Below, piece after piece: positions 7,365 through 14,654 of a DNA stretch of 16,711 nucleotides. Below the pieces are notes generated by a model, which saw only the letters and a list, made by a program, of their open reading frames with translations, ran no database searches and was not told where the DNA came from. The position numbers and the translations under genes are program-made. Every line of letters begins with the position of its first letter. Position 1 is the first letter of the stretch. Source of the DNA: JAZNOQ01 sp045589215 (GTDB taxonomy: Bacteria > Bacillota > Clostridia > Oscillospirales > CAG-272); NCBI GenBank assembly GCA_045589215.1, contig JAZNOQ010000062.1:1-16711 (forward strand), given 5' to 3'.

Positions 7365-7439
7365 GGTGGGAGTAGCTCAGTTGGTTAGAGCGCCAGGTTG
7401 TGGCCCTGGAGGCCGTGGGTTCGAATCCCATCTTTCACC
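7365..7439 (+). tRNA. tRNA-His (anticodon GTG)
   Basis: Acceptor GTGGGAG pairs with CTTTCAC (two G-U pairs), the anticodon arm is CCAGG-TTGTGGC-CCTGG with anticodon GTG, and the T arm is GTGGG-TTCGAAT-CCCAT. The position -1 G at 7365 can pair with the discriminator C at 7439, the hallmark of histidine tRNA. CCA is not encoded. It has its own promoter and terminator and is a single-gene transcript. Confidence 0.96.
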
Positions 7440-7444
7440 CTTTC

Positions 7445-7471
7445 GCCCCTCAGAACCTGAGGGGCTTTTAT
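7445..7471 (+). terminator. Intrinsic terminator after tRNA-His
   Basis: GCCCCTCAG, loop AAC, CTGAGGGGC form a perfect 9-bp stem, followed by TTTTATTGTTTT. It begins six bases past the tRNA and separates it from nfnA. Confidence 0.92.
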
Positions 7472-7552
7472 TGTTTTATTGAAGAGCCTGCAGGCGGCGT
7501 ATCGTTCGGGATATGCCTGTCCGAGGGAAATGATCTTCGAAAGGAGAACAAA

Positions 7553-8407
7553 ATGTATCGAATCGTTAAGAAAAAAGTACTGAATCCCTCGGTGGTTCAG
7601 CTTGAGATCGAAGCACCGCTCGTCGCAAACAAGGCGCGTCCCGGTCAGTTTATCATTCTCCGCGTTGACGAAAACAGTGAGCGCATCCCGCTGACCGTTG
7701 CAGGTGTGAATAAAGATAAGGGAAGTGTTAAGATCATATATCAGATCGTAGGCTCGACCACCGAGAGGCTCGCGCACAAGGAGGCGGGGGACTATATTCA
7801 GGACTTCGTCGGTCCTCTCGGCGTGGCGACGCATCTCGAGGGCTTAAAGAAGGTCTGCATCGTAGGCGGAGGCGTAGGCTGTGCGATCGCGATGCCGATC
7901 GCCGAGGCACTTCACGAAATGGGTGCTGACGTGACGAGCATCATCGGCTTCAGAAACAAGGATCTCCTGATCCTTGAGGAGGAGTTCAGATCCTACTCGA
8001 ACACGCTCCGCGTGATGACGGATGACGGCTCCTACGGTGAAAAGGGCAACGTCACGGTCCCGCTTAAGGAGATGCTTGATGCGGGTGAAAAATTTGATAT
8101 GATCATCACGATCGGACCCCTCATTATGATGAAATTCGTCGTTCTGACGGCGAAGCCCTACGGCACGCCCGTCACCGTTTCGATGAACCCCATTATGATC
8201 GACGGCACGGGAATGTGCGGCGGCTGCCGTCTTACGCTCAATGTAGACGGCAAGAAGGTCACGAGGTTCGCCTGCGTGGACGGTCCTGATTTCAACGGCT
8301 ACGAGGTCGATTTTGACGAGGCGATGGCGCGCGGCAGAATGTACGGCGCGTTCGAGCGTCACAAGTACGAGGAGACCTGTAATCTCTACAAAAAGGAGGT
8401 ACGGTAA
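7553..8407 (+). CDS. nfnA: NfnA-type FAD/[2Fe-2S] subunit of ferredoxin:NADP+ transhydrogenase
   Basis: A 284-aa protein of the sulfide/dihydroorotate dehydrogenase-like FAD/NAD-binding family. An N-terminal FAD-binding barrel contains PGQFIILR and RIPLTVAG, an NAD-binding part contains VCIVGGGVGCAIAMPIAEAL (residues about 101-120), and a C-terminal cluster-binding segment contains MCGGCRLTL and FACVDGPDF. In the known enzyme the [2Fe-2S] cluster here has three Cys and one Asp ligand. With NfnB it forms a cytoplasmic flavin-based bifurcating complex that couples NADH, reduced ferredoxin and NADPH. The ATG at 7553 has AAAGGAG upstream; an upstream in-frame extension would run back through tRNA-His and is rejected. 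It ends two bases before the nfnB start codon. No clear promoter was found. Confidence 0.93.
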   Translation: MYRIVKKKVLNPSVVQLEIEAPLVANKARPGQFIILRVDENSERIPLTVAGVNKDKGSVKIIYQIVGSTTERLAHKEAGDYIQDFVGPLGVATHLEGLKKVCIVGGGVGCAIAMPIAEALHEMGADVTSIIGFRNKDLLILEEEFRSYSNTLRVMTDDGSYGEKGNVTVPLKEMLDAGEKFDMIITIGPLIMMKFVVLTAKPYGTPVTVSMNPIMIDGTGMCGGCRLTLNVDGKKVTRFACVDGPDFNGYEVDFDEAMARGRMYGAFERHKYEETCNLYKKEVR

Positions 8408-8408
8408 C

Positions 8409-9830
8409 GTGGCAACGGCAAATATGAGTCTCACGAAAAACGAGATGCCGACGCAGGATGCGAAGGTAAGGGCGCACAATTTCGATGAGGTCGCGCTCGG
8501 ATACAGCGAGGAAACGGCGATCGACGAGGCAATGCGATGCCTCAACTGCAAGCATATGCCGTGTGTCAGCGGATGCCCCGTAAAAATTCACATTCCCGAA
8601 TTCATTTCGAAGATCAAGGAGGGGGACTTCGAGGGTGCGTATCAGGTCATCACGAGATCGTCCTCTCTCCCCGCCGTTTGCGGCAGAGTTTGCCCGCAGG
8701 AAACGCAGTGCGAATCGAAGTGCGTGCGCGGGATCAAGGGTGAACCTGTCGGCATCGGCAGACTTGAACGCTTTGTTGCCGATTGGCACAACACCTTCGG
8801 GGCGGAAGAGCCCGTTCGTCCCGAAAGCAACGGACACAGAGTTGCGGTTGTCGGCTCGGGTCCCTCGGGGCTCACCTGCGCGGGCGATCTCGCAAAGAAG
8901 GGCTATGAGGTGACGGTGTTTGAGGCGCTTCACACCGCAGGCGGTGTGTTGGTTTACGGCATTCCCGAGTTCCGTCTCCCCAAAAAGATCGTTGCAAAGG
9001 AGGTCGAGACGCTCGAAAAGCTCGGCGTCAAGATCGAGACCAACGTCGTGATCGGCAAGACGCTCACGATCGACGAGCTGTTCGACATGGGCTATGAGGC
9101 GGTATTCGTCGGCTCGGGTGCGGGACTTCCGAACTTTATGGGCATTCCCGGAGAGGGGCTGTGCGGCGTTTATTCGGCAAACGAATTTCTCACGAGAAGC
9201 AATCTGATGAAATCCTACCGTGAGGACCCCGAAACGCCCATTATGAAGGGCGGCAAGGTTGCGGTCGTTGGCGGTGGCAACGTGGCAATGGATGCCGCGA
9301 GGACCGCACTTCGTCTTGGTGCTGAAAAGGTGTACATCGTTTATCGCCGTTCGATGGAGGAGCTTCCCGCACGCCGCGAGGAGGTCGAGCATGCGGAGGA
9401 GGAGGGAATCGAGTTCTCCCTGCTCACAAATCCCGTCGAGATCCTCGGGTATCACAATCCCGACGATCCGCGAGATCCAAGAAACGGCTTTGTTACGGGG
9501 ATGACCTGCGTTCGAATGGAGCTTGGTGAGCCCGATGAGCGCGGCAGAAGACGTCCCGTGATCGTAAAGGGGAGCGAGTTTACCATGGATCTCGACACCG
9601 TGATCATGTCGATCGGAACGTCTCCGAACCCGCTGATCAAGTCGACCACCGAGGGGCTTTTGGTGAATGAGCGCGGCGGGATCATCGTAAACGAGGACGG
9701 GCTGACCTCACGCGCGGGCGTTTACGCGGGCGGCGATGCCGTCACGGGTGCGGCGACCGTCATCTCCGCGATGGGCGCGGGCAAGACCGCCGCGCGGGCG
9801 ATCGACGAGGCGCTGTCGCAGAAATCATAA
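8409..9830 (+). CDS. nfnB: NfnB-type NADPH/[4Fe-4S] subunit (GltD-like)
   Basis: The 473-aa product has an N-terminal double [4Fe-4S] domain with CLNCKHMPCVSGCP near residue 45 and AVCGRVCPQETQCESKC near 85-100, then GltD-like domains: an FAD loop VVGSGPSGLTCAGDLAKKG, a NADPH loop VVGGGNVAMDAARTAL near residue 285, and a C-terminal FAD strand GVYAGGDAVTGAATV. It is the b-type bifurcating FAD and NADPH-binding partner of NfnA. The start is GTG at 8409, nine bases past a strong GGAGG; the ATG at 8424 is too far from it. It is often mislabelled as glutamate synthase small subunit, but the adjacent nfnA and absence of a large subunit argue for Nfn. A symmetrical terminator follows. Confidence 0.94.
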   Translation: MATANMSLTKNEMPTQDAKVRAHNFDEVALGYSEETAIDEAMRCLNCKHMPCVSGCPVKIHIPEFISKIKEGDFEGAYQVITRSSSLPAVCGRVCPQETQCESKCVRGIKGEPVGIGRLERFVADWHNTFGAEEPVRPESNGHRVAVVGSGPSGLTCAGDLAKKGYEVTVFEALHTAGGVLVYGIPEFRLPKKIVAKEVETLEKLGVKIETNVVIGKTLTIDELFDMGYEAVFVGSGAGLPNFMGIPGEGLCGVYSANEFLTRSNLMKSYREDPETPIMKGGKVAVVGGGNVAMDAARTALRLGAEKVYIVYRRSMEELPARREEVEHAEEEGIEFSLLTNPVEILGYHNPDDPRDPRNGFVTGMTCVRMELGEPDERGRRRPVIVKGSEFTMDLDTVIMSIGTSPNPLIKSTTEGLLVNERGGIIVNEDGLTSRAGVYAGGDAVTGAATVISAMGAGKTAARAIDEALSQKS

Positions 9831-9835
9831 AAAGT

Positions 9836-9870
9836 AAAAAAGAGACACACGCGGGTGTGTCTCTTTTTTT
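9836..9870. terminator. Bidirectional intrinsic terminator between nfnB and the dehydrogenase gene
   Basis: AAAAAAGAGACACAC, loop GCGG and GTGTGTCTCTTTTTT form a perfect 15-bp stem lying six bases past nfnB and about 40 bases past the end of the convergent gene. It can serve both. Confidence 0.92.
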
Positions 9871-9912
9871 ATGAAGATATGATAATTTGCTTTTCGTAAG
9901 GTCAAAGGTTCT

Positions 9913-11037
9913 TTATTTGTACGAGCTTGCCTTTGCATCCTCGAACTTCACGTCGCCGAGATAGTCGACGGGGTTCAGTCCGACGTATTTGCACATCTCG
10001 AACATCTCTGCGACCGTATTGATGTTTACGTCGATGCCGTTCGCCATGCGGTCGGCTTTCGCGATGATCTCCTTTTCGCCGTGGGTGTAGATGCGTGTCG
10101 CGCCCTCTGCCTTGGGGGACTCGCGCAGCTCGCGCAGGAAGGTGGAAAGATGCTCCTTGATCGCGTCAGCATCCCCGAAGATCTTGGGATCTACCGCCAT
10201 AAAGCCGTGGCAGGTTCCGCCCTTGCCGTTCGTGTGGGTATGGTTTGAGGTGATACCCATAGAGAGAATGGAAGAGAATATCTCGCAGAACATACCGTAG
10301 CCGTAGCCCTTATGTCCGCCGAGCTGCTCGGTCTCACCGCCGAGCGGCATGATTCCGCCGCCCCGTTTTGCGACGATGTTTGCAAGGACGTCCTTCGCGT
10401 CGGACGAGCCCTTGCCGTCCTTGTCGAGCGCCCAACCCTCGGGAAGGGGCTTGCCGAGCTTATTGTAGATCTCAAGCTTGCCGCGCGTAACGACCGTGGT
10501 GGAGGCATCAAAGAAGAAATCGTAAGGATCTGCGGGCATTGCAACGGCGATGGGGTTGCTTCCGAGCATCGCGAGACGTCCGAAGGTGGGGACCATGATC
10601 GCCTCGCTGTTGGTCATAGCCATACCGAGAAGTCCTGCGTCACACGCCATCTTTGCGTAGTAGCCCGCGATTCCGAAGTGGTTGGAGTTGCGGACGGTGA
10701 CGATCGCCATGCCTGTGGTCTTTGCCTTTTCGATCGCAAGCGTCATTGCCTTGTGAGCGATCAGCTGTCCCATGCCGTCGTTACCCTCGATCACTGCCGA
10801 AACGGGGGTTTCGTGAACGATCTCGGGCTTTGCATTCACCTTGATGAGTCCCTTCTCGATCCCCTTATGGTAGCGCGCAAGTCTCTGCATACCGTGAGAC
10901 TCGATGCCGAAAAGGTCGGAAAGAAGGAGCACGTCGGAAATGATCTTGCTCTCGTCCTTGGTAAATCCGAATTTCTCGAAGCAGTCGTTGCAGAACCGTT
11001 CGAGTTCTTTGTAAGAATATCTTATGTAAGGTGTCAT
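9913..11037 (-). CDS. Malate/L-lactate (Ldh_2) family NAD(P)-dependent dehydrogenase
   Basis: This 374-aa protein belongs to the family of malate, L-sulfolactate and ureidoglycolate dehydrogenases (COG2055). Recognisable elements are SDLFGIESHGMQRLARYHKG with the active-site His near residue 48, VRNSNHFGIAGYYAKMA with a second catalytic His near 120, PTFGRLAMLGSNPIAVA, and GGHKGYGYGMFCEI. The family oxidises 2-hydroxyacids in the cytoplasm; the exact substrate is not readable and there is no allantoin or coenzyme M cluster nearby. The start has GGAGG directly upstream and a very good promoter. It is a single-gene transcript, convergent with nfnAB, and forms the left border of the AT-rich accessory region. 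Confidence 0.92.
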   Translation of the reverse strand: MTPYIRYSYKELERFCNDCFEKFGFTKDESKIISDVLLLSDLFGIESHGMQRLARYHKGIEKGLIKVNAKPEIVHETPVSAVIEGNDGMGQLIAHKAMTLAIEKAKTTGMAIVTVRNSNHFGIAGYYAKMACDAGLLGMAMTNSEAIMVPTFGRLAMLGSNPIAVAMPADPYDFFFDASTTVVTRGKLEIYNKLGKPLPEGWALDKDGKGSSDAKDVLANIVAKRGGGIMPLGGETEQLGGHKGYGYGMFCEIFSSILSMGITSNHTHTNGKGGTCHGFMAVDPKIFGDADAIKEHLSTFLRELRESPKAEGATRIYTHGEKEIIAKADRMANGIDVNINTVAEMFEMCKYVGLNPVDYLGDVKFEDAKASSYK

Positions 11038-11082
11038 ATTTACCTCCGTAAAAATTTGCTTGAAAACGTTTGAATACTACTG

Positions 11083-11111
11083 ATTTTATCATATTAACTG
11101 TAAATTGTCAA
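11083..11111 (-). promoter_or_regulatory. Promoter of the Ldh_2-family gene
   Basis: On the minus strand TTGACA (11111-11106) and TAAAAT (11088-11083) are 17 nt apart, 46 nt upstream of the ATG. Repeat B starts only 16 nt beyond the -35 box. Confidence 0.82.
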
Positions 11112-11126
11112 TGCTACTTTCAGATG

Positions 11127-11237
11127 AAATTCGAACAATTTCAAGTAAAAATACGACGATGCTTCGATTTGCGAAGGAGAATACCCGTACGGGAGATCGA
11201 AATACCCGAACGCCTCAGCGTTCGGGCGGCAAAGCGC
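11127..11237. repeat. Repeat B: tRNA-Glu-3'-end-like repeat with variable hairpin
   Basis: Three blocks are shared with repeat C in the same order and nearly the same spacing: AAATTCGAACAATTTC (11127-11142), the block 11183-11204 that starts ACCCGTACGGGA and ends TCGAAATA (22 bases identical to C), and CGGCAAAGCGC (11227-11237, 10 of 11 identical). Between the last two sits a perfect 9-bp stem, CCCGAACGC/GCGTTCGGG with loop CTCA, whose sequence is unrelated to that of C. The CCCGTACGGGA part and TTCGAT on the opposite strand match the 3' end of tRNA-Glu. Confidence 0.85.
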
Positions 11238-11300
11238 GTAATGATTATTCAAGACTCTTACTGACGTCCGCTTTGCAGGCTTCGATTAACGAAACGAATG

Positions 11301-11340
11301 ATAAAAATAAGGAGATGCAGAAGCATCTCCTTATTTTTAT
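11301..11340. terminator. Perfect 18-bp hairpin at the 3' end of the recombinase fragment
   Basis: ATAAAAATAAGGAGATGC, loop AGAA and its exact reverse complement. The fragment's stop codon (11339-11337) lies within the right arm, so on the minus strand this is its intrinsic terminator; A/T runs on both sides allow either direction. It shares ATA-AAA and GAGATGC with the tRNA-Glu terminator at 16231-16271. Confidence 0.85.
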
Positions 11341-11675
11341 GAAGCGGACGATTGAATGTCCGAACTATTAGCCATATTTTCAATTTCATCGGATGTGGGG
11401 ATGTTGATTGGCTTGTCGTCAAAGGTGAGGATCAGTTTGATATAATCGTCATAAACGAAAATTGCCTTGACGAGTCCGTCAATCAAACGCTCCTTGTTTT
11501 TCTCAAATCGCAAATCGAGGTTGCGGAATTTGTTGAGGGTAAAGATAATAAACTGTCTCGTGATTTTCGGTCTCTTAGCTTCCTCTGCTTTGATACTCTG
11601 CACTAAGATTTCCTCTTCCGCCTCTAATTCTTCCAAACGAGATTTAGTCGAACGCGTGATAACGCCCTTTTCGTT
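11337..11675 (-). pseudogene. Large serine recombinase, C-terminal fragment
   Basis: About 112 codons remain. Starting at NEKGVITRSTKSRLEELE the frame reads through the coiled-coil-forming helix EEEILVQSIKAEEAKRP, then ITRQFIIFTLNKFRNLD, ERLIDGLVKAIFVYDDYIKLILTF. This is the C-terminal end typical of Firmicute large serine recombinases, where FxNAxFxYDD precedes the last strand. The resolvase catalytic domain with its serine, and the zinc-ribbon domain, are absent. Upstream the frame runs into the AraC-type fragment and a stop at 11693-11691, so nothing supports translation of a working enzyme. It ends at a strong terminator. Large serine recombinases integrate phages and integrative elements at short att sites, and this fragment lies about 100 nt from repeat B. 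Confidence 0.85.
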
Positions 11676-11836
11676 ACTCCGTATTGCCTTTTAAATAACT
11701 GTGAGAAGTGCGAAAAATTGCAATACCCCGCCTCAAAGCAGATGTCCGTTATACTTGCATCGGTATTTTCGATCATGATTGCGACGTATTTAAGCCGCAC
11801 ACTTAACAAATATTGAGAAAAATTCACACCAAAGCA
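11624..11836 (-). pseudogene. AraC family regulator, C-terminal HTH fragment
   Basis: The frame reads CFGVNFSQYLLSVRLKYVA, then IMIENTDASITDICFEAGY, CNFSHFSQLFKRQYGVT. These are the second half of an AraC/XylS DNA-binding domain: the linker helix and the complete second helix-turn-helix with its FKRQYGVT signature. The ligand-binding domain and first helix-turn-helix are missing. Upstream of CFGV the sequence belongs to the lyase fragment in another frame, and after about 11660 the frame becomes unrelated sequence because the recombinase fragment begins in a different frame; it stops at 11624. It is not a piece of the intact regulator at 14655, whose equivalent segment reads SVTYACQQSGFIDCSKF. 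Confidence 0.85.
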
Positions 11837-11843
11837 CGATGCA

Positions 11844-12373
11844 AACGATTTTGTTTGGGAATTTTGACTTTATCTGCTCAAGGGTGAAGAAGTCGTTTGA
11901 TGTGAATTTCACGCCCAAGAACTTGTCGTTTTCAAGGAACTGGCTTATCTCGCCCGCTCCCATATTAACCCTCGAAAATGCGGGAAAATGATAAACCAGC
12001 ATGGGAAGCTCCACGCTGTCCGCAAGGCGGTTGTAGTAACCCTTTATCTCCTCAAAGCTGAACTTGTAGTAGAAGGATGCGACCGAGGAAATGGCGTTGT
12101 AGCCAAGCTTTTAGGCGCATTTCGCAAGCTCTGTTGCCTCTGCCTCGTTTACCGAGCCGATGTGGGCATAAGCGTTGCGTCCTTGGCACAATCCTTGACA
12201 ATTTCCATGACCTGCTTGCGTTCGCCGGTGGAAAGCAAAAACGCCTCGCCCGTGCTTCCGCAAACGTAGAAGCCCTTAACTCCCATATAAAGGTTGTGCT
12301 TAACAAGAGCCTCAAGCGCCTTCTCGTTTATTTTGTTTTCCTTGTCAAACGGCGTAAGAAGCGCCGTGAACAT
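11844..12373 (-). pseudogene. N-acetylneuraminate lyase/DapA family gene, frameshifted and truncated
   Basis: The first part (12373 to about 12165) reads MFTALLTPFDKENKINEKAL and then GFYVCGSTGEAFLLSTGERK, with the GSTGE pyruvate-binding loop. A one-base loss near 12165 shifts the frame; in the next frame it continues HIGSVNEAEATELAKCA, an in-frame TAA at 12113-12111, then KLGYNAISSVASFYYKFSFEEI, LPMLVYHFPAFSRVNM and FLGVKFTSNDFFTLEQI, in which the Lys of GVKF is the Schiff-base lysine. Homology ends at FPNKIV (11844) and the last third is gone. The gene followed the beta-helix gene by a few bases, with AAAGGAGC there. The ATG at 12373 is far from that site, so the original start may also be lost. 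Function was cleavage of sialic acid or a related 2-keto-3-deoxy sugar acid. Confidence 0.9.
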
Positions 12374-12398
12374 ACCTTTGAATATATTTTTGCTCCTT

Positions 12399-13637
12399 TT
12401 ATTTCATATTTTCTATTCTTCCGCCATCCTCGTTTTCAATGTCATCCGAGTTCAGGCTGTCAGAGATAAGATTTTTAATAAGCCCTTTGTTTACAAGCTT
12501 AGGGCAATGGCTATCGGTGTTGTTTTCAAGTGATAATTGGTTTATCGTTAAGCTTTCCACTATGGTTCCGTTACCTATGTGAATGGTATCTATAGGATTT
12601 TCATATTCACGGCGGTGGAGCCGCTCGATAACGATATTCTTAAACCGTGTATCAGCCTGAAGCCAAATAAGAGGAAAGTGATGGTTTTTGTTTTTCATGT
12701 GAACTTCTTGTATAGGTAACCGCTTGGATTTTGATGCGTGGATATCAGTAAGAGTTATGGCATCAAAACAGCCCTCGGTTTCACCCGGATAGAATTTCGT
12801 AAATCCGATGCAGTACTGATAGTAGGTTCCATACACATTTGAGATAGCAACGTGTTTGATGTTGTCCTTTACGGTCAGCAGACGAACTGCGCTGTGGCAA
12901 TTTTCGGCAAATATTCCGTCTATTTCGATATTGGTAATATCGCCCGAAGACCCCTCGTGAGCATTGAGTGCCACAAGATCGTCGTAGCAAGCACCTTGAA
13001 GATTTTTGATTACACCAAAATGACAGTTACCGTCAAGGTGTATTCCGTCCATGTTGGAAGCACAGGGATTTCCGTAGTTAAAATCGAAAGTAATATTTTC
13101 AACTGTAAAATACGAAGCCCTGTCCATCATTACAGCGTAGTTTGCCGGATCCTTAAAGGTCATATTCGACAGTCTGAAATTGCGGACGTTATAGAAGAAC
13201 ATCAAGTGACCAAGATAATGCTCGTCGGTAAAGTTTCTTGTCAGAATTGGGTTTTCCTTTTGATTTTGGTTGTTGTAATTCCAAATTCCGCCCTCAATCT
13301 CAAAATCGTGACAAGCGACCTCGGCGTCGGGAGAATATTCGTCAACAAAAAACCAGAACTTCTTCTGTGGCTCGGTAAAGCATTCCATAAGACGCTTTGC
13401 AGGCTTTTCAATCACCTTATTCATGAGCATAAAGCAATCAGAACCGTCAGCAAGTCTTATCTCAGCAAAACGAGGTAATTTAAGCTTGAAATTTGAATGA
13501 ATAACAAGAGGCTTAGAAATAAGATAGCACTTTTGAGGTGCGGGTAATGATACCTCGCAAGCTCCGCTGTCAATAAGCTCTTGTATTGCGGCGGTATCAT
13601 CGTGTACGCCGTCTCCGTAAAGCTTGTTTTCAATCAT
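12399..13637 (-). CDS. Right-handed parallel beta-helix enzyme, pectate lyase/GH28-like, cytoplasmic
   Basis: The 412-aa product opens with NKLYGDGVHDDTAAIQELID, the N-terminal signature of the Pectate_lyase_3 group of beta-helix proteins. It continues with repeating hydrophobic-Asn/Asp strands such as NFRLSNMTFKDPANYAVMM, YFTVENITFDFNYG, MDGIHLDGNCHFGVIKNLQG, ITNIEIDGIF and VAISNVYGTYYQYC, the coils of a beta helix. NMDGIHLDG resembles the GH28 catalytic NTDGI-D pattern, so a glycoside hydrolase or lyase acting on uronic or sialic-type oligosaccharides is likely. No signal peptide is seen, so it acts inside the cell. The ATG at 13637 has a GGAAAGGAAAG site; a TTG at 13667 lacks one. It lies 36 nt after the transporter gene and just before the lyase pseudogene. 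Confidence 0.82.
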   Translation of the reverse strand: MIENKLYGDGVHDDTAAIQELIDSGACEVSLPAPQKCYLISKPLVIHSNFKLKLPRFAEIRLADGSDCFMLMNKVIEKPAKRLMECFTEPQKKFWFFVDEYSPDAEVACHDFEIEGGIWNYNNQNQKENPILTRNFTDEHYLGHLMFFYNVRNFRLSNMTFKDPANYAVMMDRASYFTVENITFDFNYGNPCASNMDGIHLDGNCHFGVIKNLQGACYDDLVALNAHEGSSGDITNIEIDGIFAENCHSAVRLLTVKDNIKHVAISNVYGTYYQYCIGFTKFYPGETEGCFDAITLTDIHASKSKRLPIQEVHMKNKNHHFPLIWLQADTRFKNIVIERLHRREYENPIDTIHIGNGTIVESLTINQLSLENNTDSHCPKLVNKGLIKNLISDSLNSDDIENEDGGRIENMK

Positions 13638-13673
13638 TTTCTCTTTCCTTTCCACATTAATTTTCAATTTTCT

Positions 13674-14546
13674 TTATAAAAACAACAATGTTCCGACAAA
13701 GCAAAATATAAGCCCTATCACATTGTTTTTTGTGAGCTTATCTCTAAATAACACCACACCTGCAAGCGCCGATAAAATCATTGTTCCGCCTGTAAGTATG
13801 GGGTAAAGGACCGTCGCGGGCAGGTTGACCGCACCAAGAAGCTGCAAGAAAAACGAAACACCCGAGATAAACGCAGACGCAACTATCAAAAGCGATGCTT
13901 TGCCATCAATACGTTCCTTGTACTTATCACTTTTGCCAAATACTCGGACAACAACGTAAGCTATACCCGAAATAACAAACTTACACACGCCGACCAGAAC
14001 TACAAAGTCAATCCCGTCAACAGTTTCGTGTACTGCCTCTATTTGATGAAGCTTTGAGGTTACACTTGTAAACCCATTCAAAACAAATACGCTTAAGCAC
14101 ATTAATATCTGCCATATATTAATCTTGCTTTTTCCAAGGTTAGACAACACCACGGAAAAAATCATAATAATGATTCCCACCATTCGCAAAGGCATAAAAC
14201 CTTCATTAAGGAAAGCCATTCCCCAGAGATAGGGCACAAGCATACCGCCTGTCATAAGGAAAAGTGTGTATATCGCCATGCTTCCGTTTTTCATTATGCG
14301 AAAACCGATAATGTTGTATGCCATAACAAGCGATGAGAAAACAGCCGCCATTATCAGCGAATAGAAAGAAAACCCGATTCTGAATCCGCTTGCGGCAAAA
14401 AATATAACAGCACTGAAAAGTCCGATTAAAGCGTTAAACCCAAGACCTGCCAAAAGCCCCGTGCCCACACGTCTCTGATACAATTTATTGATAACAAAAT
14501 CGCAGGCGAGCAAGAAAGCCGCCGCAATTAACATAACATAATTCAT
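13674..14546 (-). CDS. DMT superfamily (EamA-like) transporter
   Basis: The 290-aa protein has about ten hydrophobic helices in two halves, beginning MNYVMLIAAAFLLACDFVINKLYQRR and ending VIGLIFCFVGTLLFL, the layout of EamA-type drug/metabolite transporters. The segment NLPATVLYPILTGGTMILSALAGVVLFRDKL near the C terminus is the usual conserved penultimate region of each EamA repeat. It probably moves a sugar or sugar acid in or out across the cytoplasmic membrane, judged by its operon partners; family membership alone does not say which. The ATG at 14546 has GGAGG eight bases upstream; an earlier in-frame start at 14582 overlaps the -10 box and is rejected. It is the first gene of the operon, divergent from the AraC-type regulator. 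Confidence 0.88.
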   Translation of the reverse strand: MNYVMLIAAAFLLACDFVINKLYQRRVGTGLLAGLGFNALIGLFSAVIFFAASGFRIGFSFYSLIMAAVFSSLVMAYNIIGFRIMKNGSMAIYTLFLMTGGMLVPYLWGMAFLNEGFMPLRMVGIIIMIFSVVLSNLGKSKINIWQILMCLSVFVLNGFTSVTSKLHQIEAVHETVDGIDFVVLVGVCKFVISGIAYVVVRVFGKSDKYKERIDGKASLLIVASAFISGVSFFLQLLGAVNLPATVLYPILTGGTMILSALAGVVLFRDKLTKNNVIGLIFCFVGTLLFL

Positions 14547-14568
14547 TATAAACACCTCCATCAACAAA

Positions 14569-14597
14569 ATTATAGCATACAAAATCGAAAATTTCTA
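14569..14597 (-). promoter_or_regulatory. Candidate promoter of the transporter/beta-helix operon
   Basis: A perfect TATAAT (14574-14569) has TAGAAA 17 nt upstream, a four-of-six -35 box. The weak -35, next to the palindrome at 14598-14612, suits activation by an AraC-type protein. Confidence 0.6.
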
Positions 14598-14612
14598 TTG
14601 ACATTTCGTCAA
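14598..14612. promoter_or_regulatory. Palindromic operator candidate TTGAC-N5-GTCAA
   Basis: The inverted repeat TTGAC/GTCAA with spacer ATTTC covers the -35 box of the regulator gene and abuts the -35 of the divergent operon. A regulator bound here could repress its own gene while helping polymerase on the other side. AraC proteins more often use direct repeats, so this is tentative. Confidence 0.45.
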
Positions 14613-14627
14613 TAAATATGCTATAAT
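14598..14627 (+). promoter_or_regulatory. Promoter of the AraC-type regulator gene
   Basis: TTGACA (14598-14603) and TATAAT (14622-14627), both perfect, have an 18-nt spacer and lie 27 nt before the ATG. Confidence 0.85.
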
Positions 14628-14654
14628 CGTCACAAGCAAGGAGGAAGTTTAAAA

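Noticed and set aside
7300..7482. Small plus-strand frame reading AQLVRAPGCGPGGRGFESH
   Set aside because: This is the familiar false protein made by translating tRNA-His.
7400..7552. N-terminal extension of nfnA back to 7400
   Set aside because: It would start inside tRNA-His and cross its terminator; the ATG at 7553 has a good ribosome site.
8292..9455. 387-codon minus-strand frame opposite nfnB
   Set aside because: It lies antisense to well-conserved NfnB domains and has no recognisable motif or ribosome site.
8409..9830. Glutamate synthase small subunit (GltD) assignment
   Set aside because: The domain plan fits, but no large GltB subunit is nearby and the upstream gene is a clear NfnA partner.
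11624..11827. A complete small AraC-like regulator
   Set aside because: It has only one helix-turn-helix, no proper start, and is joined to foreign fragments on both sides.
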